A stretch of 64,000 bases of DNA from Brassica napus (GCF_020379485.1 NC_063452.1:31006770-31070769); one strand, 5' to 3'; positions 10,939 through 23,746 are shown, counted from the first letter of the stretch. Notes: generated by a model not told the origin, from the sequence alone. Program-made: numbers and translations.

Positions 10939-12379
10939 TTAGTGGTAGTATTTCTTGAGGTGCATCGCGTTCCAAGTTCTCGGAATTTTGATGTCCTGCA
11001 TATTTTCGATTTCGTACGCGGCTGGTCGGACTACTTTTATTATTTTGTAAGATCCTTCCCAGTTGGTTCCGAGTTTTCCTGCATTCCACTCAACGGTGTT
11101 CTGGAAAACTTTTCGTAAGACTAAGTCCCCTTCTTTGAATTTGCGGCTGCGTACGTTAGTGTTGTAGTACTTTGCAGCCGCCTGTTGATAGTTTTGAATT
11201 CGTATAAGGGCTCGGTCCCGTCGTTCGTTGATTAGGTCGAGCACATCCAGCAACATTAGATTGTTCAAATTTTCTCGTTCTGGGATTAATCTTCTGCGTA
11301 CTCCGGGAAATTTGACTTCTGCTGGGATCATACATTCGCTTCCGTAAACGAGAGCGAATGGAGTTTCTCCCGTTGCGCGTCTCGGAGTCGTGTGATGTGA
11401 CCATAAGACTCCTTCGAGCTCTTCGGCCCATCTACCCTTTTTGGCGTGCAATCGTTTCTTAAGCCCATAGGATGGTCTTGTTAATCGTTTCGGCTTGGCC
11501 GTTGCATTGTGGGTGTCTAGGAGTCGATTTGGTCAGTCGTATCTTCCATTTTTCGTAGAAGGCCTCGAATCTGGTCGAAATAAATTGGTATCCGTTGTCC
11601 GTTACAATTTCGTATGGGACTCAATGTCTCCAGACGATGTTCTTCCACACGAAGCTTTCGACTTGGGCATCTTTGATGCTTGCGTATGAGTCAGGTTCGA
11701 CCCATTTTGAGAAGAAATCCGTCAAAACTAACAAGAATCGTTTTTGCTTTGACCTGTGCGTGGGTCCGACTATATCCATCGACCATCGCATGAATGGATA
11801 TGGTGCCAAGATTGAGGAGAGAACCTCTGCCATATGATGGATAGTAGGAGCGTGCCTCTGGCATTTTTCGCATTTTCGCGCAAAGTTCTCTTAATCTTTG
11901 ATCATCGATGGCCAATAGTGTCTGTGGCGTTTGATTTTGACTGAGAGGGATCTTCCGCCGGAATGGTTTCCGCACGACCCATAGTGGACTTCTTCCACTA
12001 TTCTTTGTGCTCTCTCCTTTTATGCAGATCATGAGTGGCCCAGAAAATCTCTACTTGTAGAGTTCTCCGTCGACCAAGACGTATCGCGCGGATTGGGTCT
12101 TAATCTTTCGGGCTGCCCATTTTTCTGCCGGGAGTTTCCCATCGGCGATGTACACCATATCTCCCACTGTGACAGCGGTGGAGCTGTATTTATCTCTATC
12201 TTTTCTTTCTTTACTAGATTATCCACTGAACCTCGGACCGAAGTCATTGGAGTCCACCAGTCTTCTTCATTTTTGGTCTGAGATGGATCAAAGCCTGGCA
12301 CATACGACGTCTGAGAAAGCCCTTCAACCCCTTGCGTACCTATCCCGCGACCCATATCATCTGCTTCACTATAATTCAC
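10939..12379 (-). pseudogene. Ty3/gypsy integrase region, Tat/Retand-like
   Basis: The minus strand encodes the C-terminal pol region of a Tat/Retand-like Ty3/gypsy element in several broken frames. 12029-12379 gives the linker just before integrase. 11621-11833 gives part of the catalytic core (pattern [21 protein letters not shown]). 11450-11620 continues the core in another frame. 10939-11451 is an intact stretch with the TTPRRATGETPFALVYG block, the GKLGTNWEGSYKI C-terminal module and an ending RTWNAMHLKKYY that is typical of the group. Integrase joins element cDNA to host DNA, but here frameshifts and stops disable it. Reverse transcriptase, RNase H and gag are missing; the element is truncated upstream near 12.4 kb. 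Lineage is by remembered motifs. Confidence 0.78.
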
Positions 12380-12649
12380 ATCAAATGTAGTCTCGGATCC
12401 ATCCTGTTATGTCACGATAAATAAGCAATATTTGAGACACCAAAATACATTATCATTAAATAAATATTTTACATAAAAGTCCACAACCATTACATAAATT
12501 TAAACAAGACACTTACAAACCAAGGACACTTACACACCAAGCACACTTACAAACCGAGACCTTATAAAGTACAACAAAATTCAGGCCGATAACTTAGATG
12601 CCAATAAAACAAACAGACACGCAAACCATCTAATAAACAAGACAAAATA
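12380..12649. other. 3' flank of the DUF1985 gene and LINE-1 left target copy
   Basis: Non-coding. Before LINE-1 inserted this was continuous with sequence at 18037 and would be the 3' flank of the minus-strand DUF1985 gene. It contains three imperfect copies of ACACTTACAAACCAAGG (about 12508-12562). Its last 15 bases, AAACAAGACAAAATA (12635-12649), recur after the LINE poly(A) at 18022-18036. Confidence 0.7.
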
Positions 12650-12678
12650 GGAATGGTTGTTAGGAGAGAGAAACCCTA

Positions 12679-14190
12679 ATGCCGCAAGGAGACGGCGACG
12701 GCGATCCCGAATCGGCAAACAAGGAGAAGACAATAGGAGAGATCGGAAGTGATGCACATGATGTGCGGGAGCAGTCTCGCGAGCAGGTCTTGCAGGACAC
12801 AGTGGCCAGGACAGCTGAGAATCGTGACGCAATCTCGTACTCGTCTGTTCTGCTAGAGGGTTCGTCGACCCCTGTTCCGCAACCTTGTTTCGTGGTGAAG
12901 GATGGTGTAGCAGAAGTGGAGGTTCCGGTGGAGCTTTGGGAGGACTCGGAACCTCTTTAGAGATGTTGTCTTGTGGGTTACTTTATGAACGACGCCCCTC
13001 ATATTGGTTCGATTCACGCTACTGTAAATCGAATCTGGGCGCAGCCAGGGAAGAAACCTAAAATTGATGTTCAATTTATTGGGAAGACGACGGTTCTGTT
13101 TAGGATCGAAGACGCTGCTATCCGCAACAGAGTTCTGGGTAGGAAATTCTGGCACATCTCGGAGGTGCCTTTGATGGTGGGTGTGTGGTCGCCGGAGACA
13201 GCTAGCTCGCCTCCTGGCCTCTCTGCCATTCCACTGTGGGTGGATTTGGCACACGTTCCGGGCTACCTTTATTCTAAAAAGGGCCTTAGCTTCTTGTCTC
13301 GCACTGTGGGAAAATTTATCAAGCTACATCCGAGCACGGAAAGGTGTATTCGTATGGATGTTGCTAGAGTGCTCGTGGAAGTTGATTTGACCAAACCTCT
13401 ACCACGAAAAATAAGTCTTAAAGGCAGGCATGGGGAAGATGTTCTTATCTCCATTGCCTTCCCGTGGCTCCCTCCTCATTGTTCCTCTTGCGCTCGCTGG
13501 GGGCATTTGGAGTCTAACTGTACGATGAAAGCAAAGTCTTCAAATACTCAGCAGGAGGCAGAGAGGACGACACAAAATGATTCTGTAGTGATGGAGGGAT
13601 TTTCTTCTAAGGAGGTGCCAGAGACGTCAGGTGCTGTGATCATGACCAAGTTAATGGCTGAGCTTGAATCAATATCTAGTGGAAAGAATCTATCAAATAT
13701 TACCCCCTCAGTCAATGAGGCGGAGCAGGTGAGAGGCAATAGTATTGAGAAAGGAACTGGTGAAAGATCTGGTGTCAACGAGTGGGCCATTATCTCCGGC
13801 CACAGCGGGGCTCCGGCTCTGACTCCGCCAGGAAATAATATTGAGACATGTTTATCGCCGAATGGATTCCAGGTGCTGCAAGATATTAGGGAGGAGGGTG
13901 AGATCGACGAGGAAGATGATGATGAGGACTCGGAGTCTGAGGTGAAATCTGTAGAGGATTGTGAGAAGCAGACTGCCCCTCCATCTCCTAGTCGCACTGT
14001 TACCCCACTGGTGACTGATTCTGTTGAAAATATTCCGGGAACGGCACCTCAGCGGCAAAGCAGCGTGTACCGTAGTAGAGGTAGAGGTGCAAAGAGGACT
14101 ATAGTTAACTCAAGGAGCTTGGTGCAAGCAGTTACGCAGCAACAGAAGGGGTCTAAACACGCGAAGAAAGCTTCCTCCCGGAAGTACTGA
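12679..14190 (+). pseudogene. LINE-1 ORF1 (DUF4283, CCHC zinc knuckle)
   Basis: One continuous frame of 503 codons broken only by a TAG at 12958-12960. Residues about 80-215 match the plant LINE/retro-gag DUF4283 fold (pattern HIGSIHATVNRIW ... VPLMVGVWSPE ... LPFPRK-like KPLPRKISL). It is followed by a single CCHC knuckle CSSCARWGHLESNC near residue 280. The C-terminal part is low-complexity and acidic (EEGEIDEEDDDEDSESE), ending with a basic tail. Such proteins bind element RNA in the ribonucleoprotein. ORF1's TGA overlaps the ATG of ORF2 (TGATG at 14188-14192), suggesting coupled termination and reinitiation. The stop probably replaced a Trp codon; that is inference from the family pattern. 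Confidence 0.85.
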
Positions 14191-17100
14191 TGTCGTCAAT
14201 CTTTGCTTGGAACATGCGTGGGTTCAACATGCCACGCAAACAAAAGGCAGTTAGATATTGGGTTTCTGCTGCAAAGTTGTCGTTTGGTTGTTTGTTAGAG
14301 ACTCGGGTTAAAGAGGAGAATTTCCAAAAGATTTTTGATTCTACGTTCCCGGGTTGGAGTTGTGTTCATAACTACTCGAGTCATCGTTTGGGTAGGATTT
14401 GGGTGTGTTGGTCTGATGCTGTTGAGATCATTCCGGTCTCTACGTCTGCACAGATGATCACAGTATGGGTGAGGTTTAAAGCCTCTGGTGATACGTTTTT
14501 GGCTTCCTTTGTCTATGCCTCAAATTGCATGGTAGAACGAAGAGAGCTATGGAGTGAAATGGAGACCATTTCAAATTCTGTAGCGGGTGACACAAATGCG
14601 TGGATTATTCAAGGTGACTTCAACGTTGCTCTATCCTCTCTAGAGCATTCTCGTCTTGTGGATTCTGCTGCGGACAGAAGCGCTATTAGGGATTTTCAAA
14701 ATGTGGTCCGTAGCTGCGACATGGTGGATATTGCACAAGTTGGTCCCTCTTTTACCTGGACAAACAGTCAGGATGGCAATCCCATCAGCAAGAAATTGGA
14801 TCGAGTTATGAGCAACAGCTATTGGATTGGTCAATTCCCGAACTCTTATGTCACCTTTGAATCGGGAAAGGTATCTGATCACATAAGAATGCACATTCAG
14901 CTTCGAGAGGCACCTCAGGGAAATTCTAAGCCGTTTAAGTTTTTCCATCACACGGCATCTCATCCACGGTTCCTGGAAGTAGTGAACAGGATCTGGAGTG
15001 AAACGGCTCCTCTCTATCATTCCCGCTCTGCTCTGAAGTTATTTCAAGATAAGCTGAAAGCTCTTAAATATGAATTGCGTGGTCTCAACCGGGATATGTT
15101 TGGAGATCTTCCAGGGAAAGTAAAGCACGCTTACAATGACCTCTGTGCCAAGCAAACTGAAGCTATGCGGAACCCTCAGACATCCACCTTTGAAGCAGCT
15201 TCTGATGCATGGGAGTACTGGCATCATATCTCAGGCATCGAGGAGCAGTTTTATTATCAGAAGTCAAGGGTACAGTGGTTGGGTTTAGGAGATCGGAATT
15301 CTCGTTTTTTTCATAAGGTTACACAGAGCCGTAATGCGAGAAACACCATCAGGCGCATAGTGACAGCGGATGGAAGAATACTTACGTCACCCATGGACAT
15401 CAAGGCTGAGGCTGCCTCTCATTTCGAGAGCTTCCTCAACGGTTCACAACAGGGAGGATCAGAATTAGCGCAGGAGGAAATTGCTGATCTGGTAGACTTT
15501 AAGTGCTCCAATGAGGCAAAAACCATGCTTATGCAGCCGGTGGAGGTATCAGAGATTACAGAAACCCTATTCTCCATGCCAGCAAACAAAGCTCCGGGGC
15601 TTGATGGTTTTCCAATGGAGTTCTATAAAGCTGCTTGGCCTGTGATAGGGAAGGATTTTATCACAGCTATTCAGTCCTTTTTCATGTTCGGTTTCATGCC
15701 CCACAGTGTTAATGCCACCCTGCTATCCCTGATACCTAAAACTACTGATGCAGAGAAGATGACAGATTTCAGACCGATAGCCTGCTGTAATGTTATCTAC
15801 AAGGTTGTTTCGAAGATTCTTGCAAAGCGCCTTAAAGCTACACTGCCTGAAGCCATTGAACTGAACCAATGTGCTTTCGTTGAGGGCAGGTTGTTGCTTG
15901 AAAACGTGTTGTTAGCTACAGAGCTCGTAAGGGATTACCATAAGCCTTCAGCCTCTTCCAGAGCAGCCATTAAGCTGGATATCGCCAAAGCGTTTGATAC
16001 AGTCAGCTGGTCATTCATCGAGAACACCCTTCGAGCTATGAACTATCCTGATATGTTTGTCACTTGGATCATGAGATGTATCAGCACAGCGGCTTTCTCG
16101 GTATCAGTCAATGGAGAGTTAGCGGGTTTCTTCACCAGTAGTAGAGGTATAAGGCAGGGCTGCTCAGTGTCCCCTTACCTTTATGTTATTGTCAGTAACG
16201 TTCTATCGAAGCTCTTAAACAAAGCGGTAATAGAAGGGAGTATAGGACTATAGGGTACCACCCACATTGTGAGGCCGAGACCTTGTCTCATTTGAGTTTT
16301 GCTGATGACATCGTTGTCTTTACGGACGGGACTCCAGGTTCGCTTCAGGGAACTCTTCAGGTCTTTGACAAGTTTGCTGTAATGTCAGGATTGAGGATAA
16401 ATATTTCGAAGTCAACGGTGTTTGTTGCTGGTAGAGGGAAACAGGCTCTGGAGGATGCAGCAGCCGCTGTGGGTCTCTCAATCTCTAACCTCCCCATTAA
16501 GTACCTCGGTTTACCCCTTTCCACCAAAATAATTACCAGGAGCGACTATGAACCACTTATCACTAAGATCAGGAGCCGTTTTCTCTCTTGGACGAGCAAG
16601 GCTCTCTCATACGCAGGGCGTCTGTAGCTTATTAAATCGGTCATTGCTAGTATCACCAACTTTTGGTGTGCAGCTTTTTGTCTTCCACAAAACTGCATCG
16701 AAGAAATTGAAAGTATGTGCTCAGCGTTCCTTTGGAGTGGTTCACCTAACATTACCTCAAAAGCTAAGGTTTGTTGGGAGGAGGTTTGCAGCCCTTATGA
16801 TGAGGGAGGTTTAGGAATTCGTCGTGTCTCTGAGGTCTGTGTGGTCTTCCAGCTAAAATTAATATGGCGGTTATTTGCTCAGTCGTCGTCGCTCTGGGTT
16901 AAGTGGGTAAGGAGATTTTTGCTTCGTGAATACACGTTTTGGGACGTCAAAGACACTGGATTGGGGTCATGGTGTGGCGCAAGTTATTGCGTATTCGTTC
17001 TATGGCAAAGAGGTTTCTAAGATATGAAGTGAATGATGGGAACACTGCTCGGTTTTGGACTGATATATGGCATCCTAGAGGTCGTCTGATTGAGGTTGCT

Positions 17101-17868
17101 GAAGAGGTCAATACACAAAGGCTGGGCATTAGAAGGGAGGCTCATATCAGTGAGGTATTTCGTGAGGGCCTATGGCACTTTCGCAGATGCAGGGACCCGC
17201 AGCTCCTCTCCTTGATTGTCGACATTGAGGCTTTTAAGGTTTACGAAACAGACGGTAGAGATGCAGTTTTATGGAAGAGTATGGATGGTAATTATGGTCC
17301 CAAGTTTGTTGCTTCTGAAACCTGGCACCAGATTCGACAGTCTAAGGAGAAGGTGAATTGGAGTAAGTTGGTCTGGTTCTCGCAAGGGATTCCTCGATAT
17401 GCTTTCATCACCTGGCTAGCCATCCGCGATAAGCTTTCCACAGGTCGACGTACAAGCAGTTGGGGGCAGCCGCATAGCTGCATATTTTGTATGGAACCAG
17501 ATGAGACTAGAGATCACATATATTTTGCTTGCCCCTATACGTTCATGGTTTGGTTGAAAGTAACAGGGAATCTTTTTGGCTTGGAACCTGATCCTGATTG
17601 GGACATAACGATGACGCATCTGCGCACTGGTTCGTACGATCGACTCACTTTTATCCTTCTTAGACTGGTTTTCCAAGTGTCTGTTTACCTAATCTGGCGT
17701 GAGCGTAATGAAAGAAAGCACAACACCAGCTACAAGTCTGTGGATCAGCTAGCTAAGGTGATCGACAAAACCGTAAGGAATCGTATCACTTCCCTCAAGT
17801 ATGCCTGCAACCCGCGATTGCGGGGCTTCATGATTCGATGGTTTGAAGCACACGACACTACAACTTAG
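14190..17868 (+). pseudogene. LINE-1 ORF2 (endonuclease, reverse transcriptase, zf-RVT)
   Basis: The order is typical of plant L1. An APE-like endonuclease comes first (start MSSIFAWNMRGFN; WIIQGDFNVAL; KVSDHI near residue 230). Reverse transcriptase follows (KAPGLDGFPMEFYK, LIPKTTDAEKMTDFRPI, IKLDIAKAFDTVSW, GIRQGCSVSPYL, and the catalytic FADD at about 16300). The C-terminal zf-RVT domain has Cys/His spacing near 17480-17560 (CIFC ... DHIYFACP). No RNase H follows. The protein would nick target DNA and copy element RNA, but three lesions break it: a frameshift near 16250 just before the FADD block, a TAG at 16625-16627, and a frameshift near 16940-17000. Otherwise the frame is open to the stop at 17866-17868. 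Confidence 0.9.
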
Positions 17869-18058
17869 TCTGCGTAGTTTCAAGTTCCTTTTTAAAGGTT
17901 CTAGTTTCATATTTCAGTTTCCTTTCTAAGTTTACTCTTTTGAACTCAATATAGCTGTACATATATTCTTTTTAAAGTGATCAATAAATTTAACATTTCA
18001 TCAAAAAAAAAAAAAAAAAAAAAACAAGACAAAATAATATTCAAGAGAGTGGTGAAGA

Positions 18059-19618
18059 CTAGTGTTTCTTTACCCCGCGTGTGGACCTCCTCAACGGTGC
18101 CGGGCTCGTCGATGGCTTTGTCGGTGAAGGCTCTCCATGCTCAACTTCAACGCTTGCTTCCTTACGTGAATCTTTAAGCTCTGCCCGCATCTGCTCAAAT
18201 GTCTCAGCCATCTGTTTCTGTAGCCTTTGTTCCATTCCAGAGAAGTTGTGCTCAAACAACTGTGTCACAAAAGCCTTCATGTCTTCATTAAAAAGATCTT
18301 GCTTTGGGCCACTTGCAAGAACCTTATGCTTCCTCTTCTCCATACCACGATCCGGAAGCCTCTTCTTACCCCTCTTTGATCCAAAACCAACGTTCTTTGA
18401 TCCTTTCGAAGTCTGAAAGTCGTCATCACTCTCGGCTGCTTCAACATTCACGCTTGCTTCATCATTCACAGCTGATTCGTCATCAAGAGATAAAGAAACC
18501 ACTTCATTTTCTTCAGTTTCCCCAACATGCTCACTAAAATCATGCCCATTCTTTATCAACTCCATCAGAACCTTGATTCTATCATCCTTCACATCATCAT
18601 CTCTGCGAAACGCCTGAGCTTTGACAACATCATAATTTCATGTCCGTGAGATGTATGGGTAGATGTCATCCCACACAAGAAATTTAAATAAAGTTAGATC
18701 CTAAATACTCATTTCAAACCGGATGGAGTCATCTTAAATAGAGATAATTACCTTGGGTGTAATAAGTTCCTCCAACCGAATGATCTCCTCATATGACACC
18801 TTTGCAGCTCCCATCCAGTTTATGCATCTAGGACCGTTCTTGAAACCCTTGTCCAGCTTTTTCCCACAAAGCTTCCCAATCTTTGGTACCGCTTCCATTG
18901 CCCAAATCTGCAAGGCGTATGAGAATCCATCCAAGACATAACTAGTAGTCTTTTCCTTCAGTTGGTCACAATTTTTGGCTATTGACTTGCAGAGAAGGTC
19001 ATAAGCAGCAACTCCCCAAGGATACTTTCGAACTCTGTCAAGATCCATGACCACCGCGATGTATTTGAGGGGGATATTAGCCTTCTCATCTCTCGCTAAT
19101 ACCACACAAAGAATGATCGCCACGTAGATAAGGCGTATGCGATCTGCATTCCTCCACTTCTTAACAGCTTCCTTGTCCTTAGTCCACAGGTTGAAGAGTG
19201 TAATTGTTCCATCTTTTCTCCTCAAAACCTTGCTCCAGAAACCACCATCATATTTCCACTCTTCGAACTCCTCAAGCGAGATACGAGTATCGAATTCAAA
19301 CCCGGTTACTGCGTGGAACTCTTGCAATGATAATCGAAGCGGTCTCCTCGCAAAGACAAACCAAAGCTCGTGCTGTAAGTAAGTCACCAGCTCCCTACAC
19401 AAGAAGCTGTGTATCACCCTCGCGGAGTATCCAAGACCATTCTCATGGAGCTTAAAAATATGATGAAAAACCAGATCTTTCTTCACAACATCCAACTCCT
19501 TTGGCAGCCACGCTTGGAACTTTCGGATAATGTAGTCGATCCTGCAGTTGTTGTTGATCTTAGTCACTCGGGGCTCCTCGTCCTCCTTAAAAAGCCTCTT
19601 TGGTAAGTCCTCAGACAT
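18059..19618 (-). pseudogene. DUF1985 protein gene (ULP1/Kaonashi type), broken
   Basis: Two coding parts on the minus strand. Exon 1 runs from ATG at 19618 to about 18754. It carries a DUF1985-like domain at about residues 30-190 (pattern FLCRELVTYLQHELWFVFARRP, RLSLQEFHAVTGF), followed by a region with GFSYALQIWAMEAVPKIG and CINWM. A GT donor follows ACACCCAAG (18754). Coding potential resumes about 100 bases on with WDDIYPYIS but meets an in-frame TGA before 18592. After that it is open to TGA at 18059-18061, ending in an acidic, then Lys/Arg-rich tail. In plants DUF1985 usually precedes a ULP1-type cysteine protease, often carried by Mutator-like (Kaonashi) elements; no protease domain is present here. 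No Mutator terminal repeats were identified. LINE-1 lies immediately downstream. Confidence 0.7.
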
Positions 19619-20330
19619 ATCTACAAACCATGAAAAAATTGTTAGTTCAACATGTTAAAGTATCAATATCATCACACAAATAATGATGTATAAGATGTTT
19701 AACCAACCCGTGAAACAAAATTTAGTTTAAGAAACATGACAAATCGTTTTAAAAAAGAATCTAGTTTAAATGGAAGAACACTTCGATTTCGTTCTAGATG
19801 AGAATCAATAGATGTAATCCAATACCTTGTGTGAAGAAATGTGAGATTTTAATGAAATTGATGGAAGAACACTTCGTAAATCAATTTAACCCAACGAAGA
19901 GGAAGAACGCTTCGATTTTGTTGTGTCTTCAGTGAGATCGAAGAGGATGATGACGGAGACGAGAGTAGAGACTACGGGCTGATGAAACACCGACGAAGAA
20001 CAGGGCTTCTCACTAAGGAACCCTAAATCGCCATGGAAGAGCGACGACTCCACGGCGGAGAAGACAATGAGAAAGGGAAATTAGGTTTGCGGCATCTCGC
20101 GTCTCCCTTTTTCCCTATTAAATTTTTTTTTTAATTTTTTAACTTTTTAATATTTTAACATTAAAAATCTATTAAGAAAATTATTATAATTTATAATTTT
20201 AATTCAACATAATTGGTAAATTAAGAGTACTTTGGTATTTACAGGAATTAAAATCCTATTTTCCTAAAACATGTTCTATAAATCCTATTGTGACAAATCC
20301 AAGTTCAAATTGTCTCATTTATGCAATTTT
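19619..20330. other. upstream region of the DUF1985 pseudogene
   Basis: No coding sequence. GC content is moderate to about 20110, with purine-rich gaagaggaagaa stretches (19890-20060) that could be a leader of the minus-strand gene, then AT-rich. No TATA box can be chosen with confidence. Confidence 0.4.
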
Positions 20331-20699
20331 CCCTACTAATAAAATGGACTAATGTTCCAGAGAACGTCTACATCGTTTTGGAAACCCTCTTCGGAAATTA
20401 GCCATGTGGCATGACTAATATTATGACCTTATTACATTAAATCAAATTACCATACTACACATTATTACCATATATACATTAAATCATACAAAATATAAGT
20501 AAATATACATTTAAATATGTAAATATATAATACGAAAATTATATATACAATAATTAGTAGATACACAATTTTTTAAATATATAATATACAAAAATAATAT
20601 TAATAATTAAATACATAATATAAAAAATAGAAAAGGTATATTAAGCATTAAAAATTTATCTTAAAATGTAAATACACAATTTAATACATTAAACCTTAA

Positions 20700-21069
20700 G
20701 CGGGGGTTATTGGTTGGTGTATTTTGATGGATTTGAAAATCCAAACTAAATCTAGTGTTATTGGTTCTGTGATTTTAAAATATGTATTGAAATCATGTGT
20801 TATTCGTTTAATGATTTATAAATTCTAATTCAAATCAAGTGTTATTCAATCATACGGATTTACTAATAGATTTGATTTCATAATGTATTTGAATGAATTT
20901 GCATGGATTTCTTTGTTAAAAATACAAAGGCTCAAATCCGAAGGAAAACCTCCGGATTTGTAAATACTAATAATGCGAGAGAATTTGAAAATTTGTATAT
21001 TTTACTTGGATTTATAAATACTGTATGGATTTCTAAATCAATCAAAATATATAAACCAATAACACCTCC
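20700..21069. mobile_element. Tourist/Harbinger-like MITE
   Basis: Terminal inverted repeats GCGGGGGTTATTGG (20700) and CCAATAACACCTCC (ending 21069). They extend inward with mismatches over about 35 bases (the TTTTGATGGATTT / AAATCAATCAAAA pair). Both ends are flanked by TAA (20697-20699 and 21070-21072), the TWA target duplication of PIF/Harbinger elements. Length is 370 bp and non-coding. It lies inside the AT-rich Helitron-like block. Confidence 0.8.
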
Positions 21070-22800
21070 TAAACATCTATCTTTAAATGTAAAATATAGA
21101 TATTAAGTAAACATATAATATACAAAAAAAATATTTATAACCAAACACATAATATAAAAAATGGAAAAAGTACATCTATCTTAAAATGTAAATAAAAAAA
21201 TAAAGAATAGAAATATTACATTGGACATCTATCTTAAAATATAAAAATTAAATACATGTAAATATACATTTAAATATGTAAATATATGATATACAAAAAA
21301 GTAATAATAAGTAAGTACATATGAAAATATAAGTAAATATACATTAAAATATATAAATATATAATACACGAATTATATATACAATAATAAGTAAATACAC
21401 AATTTTAAAAAATATATAATATAATAATATTAATAAGTAAATAAATAATATAAAATTATAAAAAGTACACTAAACATTAAACATTTATCTTAAAATGGAA
21501 ATGCACAATTAAAAAAATAGAAAAAGTACATTAAGCCTTAAACATTTATCTTAAAATGTAAAATATAGATATTAAGTAAATATATAATATACAAAATTAA
21601 TATTTATAAGTAAATACATAATAAAAAAATGAAAAAAATACGTTAAGCATTAAACACTTATCTTAAAAGGTAAATAAAAAAATAAAATATGGAAATACTA
21701 CATTAGACATCTATCTTAAAATGTAAAAATTAAATGCATGTAAATATGTATTTAAATATGTAATTATATAATATACAAAAAGTAATAATAATTAAGTGCA
21801 CAATTTATAAAAATGAAAATACTACATTAAAAAGTAATATACAATATAAAAAATGTAAATATTACATTAGTCAAAATAGAGTTGGTATAAATTAATCTAT
21901 CAATAATAGGAATTCAAAAGAATGTAAAGAATTTGATATAAAAACAAAAAAATTAGAATAAATAAATATACAATATAAGAATAGTGAGATAATTAACATT
22001 TGAAAATCAATATAAAAGCAAAAAAAAAACAATATAAGAAATGGAAAAACTGAATTACACATCGATCTAAAAAATGTATAGCAAAATAATAGTAAGTAAA
22101 TATGAATATAAATATTACATTAGGCATCTAAAGTAATATTAAAATAAGTAAGTTAATAATATAAGAAAAAATCAATACTAAATAAATATATTATATAAGA
22201 AATATAAATATTTCATTAAATATCTATCATGTTATTATAATTTGATATAAATCAATAAATTTAGAATATGTATATATACAATATAAGAAAAAATAATTAT
22301 TATTAAATATAAAATATAAAAATGGAAAACTAAATTAAATATCTATCTGAAAAATGTATATCAAAAAAAAATATACAATATAAGAAACAGAAATATCACA
22401 TTAAATATCTATCATAATATCTATAAATATACAATATAAGAAATAAAAAAACTACATTAAACATCTATCTGAAAATTGTATACTAAAATAAATATAAAGT
22501 AAGTATATAGTATAAAAAAATAGAAATATTACATTAAACATTTATCATTATATTACGATTAGATATAAAAGTAATAAAATTAGATTAAGTAAATATACAA
22601 TATAAGAAACAATAAATAATAAAGCCTTTTATAAAAAAAACAATAAATAATAAATAAATATACAATATAAAAATGGAAAAACTACATTAAATATCTATGT
22701 GAAAAATGTATACTTTTACATTTTTATTATTTCCAAATATTTTTATAAGTAAATGTATAATATAAAATAAATAATAAGTAAATATACAATATAATAAAAA

Positions 22801-22895
22801 GGCGGCCCTCCAGGATGCCTTCTGCGGAGGTGTACTTAGGCCCTAGTCGGGTTCCCTCCGGGGTATCCGGATTACCTGGATTATCAAAAAAAAAA
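22801..22895 (+). mobile_element. short retroposon 3' tail with poly(A)
   Basis: An abrupt GC-rich island of about 85 bases in otherwise AT-rich sequence (ggcggccctccaggatgcc through ggattacctggattatc), followed by about ten As. This is the form of a severely 5'-truncated LINE or SINE 3' end. No target duplication is clear because both flanks are A/T runs. Confidence 0.5.
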
Positions 22896-23746
22896 TATTA
22901 CATTAAAAATTTATCGCAATATTATCATTTAATATAAATGCAAGAAAATTAGAAAAGTAAATATAAAATATAAGAAAAAAACAATAAGTAAATATACAAT
23001 ATAAGAAATATAAAAACTAAATTAAACATCTATCTAAAAAATTTATAATAAAATAATAATCAGTAAATATACAATATAAAAAATATAAATATTACTTTAA
23101 ACATCAATCGTAATATTAGAATAAGTAAATATGCAATATAAGAAAAATAAATAGTAAGTAAATATGCAGCAAAAGAAATACAAATATTACGTTAAAAATT
23201 TATCTCAATATTGTTATTTAATATTAAAGCAAAGATATTAGAATAAATAAATATACAATATAATAAAAACTAAACAATAATTAAACATACAATATAAGAA
23301 ACAAGAATATTACATTAAATATCTAGCGTAATATTATTATAAGTAAATATACAATTTAGACGAAATTAATAATAAAAAATATATAATATAACAAGTAGAA
23401 AAAGTATATTAACTATCTATCTGAAAAATGCTAAATAAAATAAATCATAAGTAAATAATACATTAAAAATATATTTTAGTATTACCATTTGATATAAAAC
23501 AATAATAATAGTTAGATAATTAACATATTTGAATATCAATATAGTTCCACGCGTAGCGCAGATTAATCCCTAGTAACCTTAAAACGGAATTGGGAACATC
23601 TCACTTCCAAATAACCTTTATCGAGAAAGATGTATTATTCAAAATTACGAACAAAATTGTGGTAAAAAGGTTTCATGATATGGAAGATCCTAAAATGATT
23701 TTGTAAAAATATGTTATATTTTATAAAACTTTCTCAATATTAATAA

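Larger units (their letters stand above)
12650..18021 (+). mobile_element. LINE-1: near full-length L1-type LINE
   Basis: About 5.37 kb, bounded by a target duplication AAACAAGACAAAATA (12635-12649 and 18022-18036; the right copy overlaps the poly(A) so its first As are ambiguous). It has two ORFs and a 3' poly(A) of about 19 As (18003-18021). The 5' leader before ORF1 is only about 30 bases, so it may be marginally 5' truncated. It shares organisation with LINE-2 (ORF1 with DUF4283 and one zinc knuckle; ORF2 with endonuclease, reverse transcriptase and zf-RVT, without RNase H). It sits in the 3' flank of a DUF1985 pseudogene. Few disabling changes suggest a fairly recent insertion. Confidence 0.93.
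20331..23573 (+). mobile_element. AT-rich Helitron-like element with 3' terminus at 23573
   Basis: The right end reads CCACGCGTAGCGCAG, then ATTAATCCCTAG followed by T at 23574. An imperfect GC hairpin before CTAG|T is a Helitron 3' terminus. The body is extremely AT-rich and built from diverged short units such as AAGTAAATATACAATATAAGAA recurring every 30-90 bases with ACATTAAACATCTATCTTAAAA, so it behaves like degenerate satellite DNA. A candidate 5' end (tcccTACTAATAAAATGG, about 20330) resembles Brassicaceae Helitron 5' ends but is preceded by T rather than A, so the left boundary is uncertain. No coding capacity. Confidence 0.55.

Noticed and set aside
13548..13997. 149-aa minus-strand ORF
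   Set aside because: Antisense shadow of LINE-1 ORF1 acidic coding sequence.
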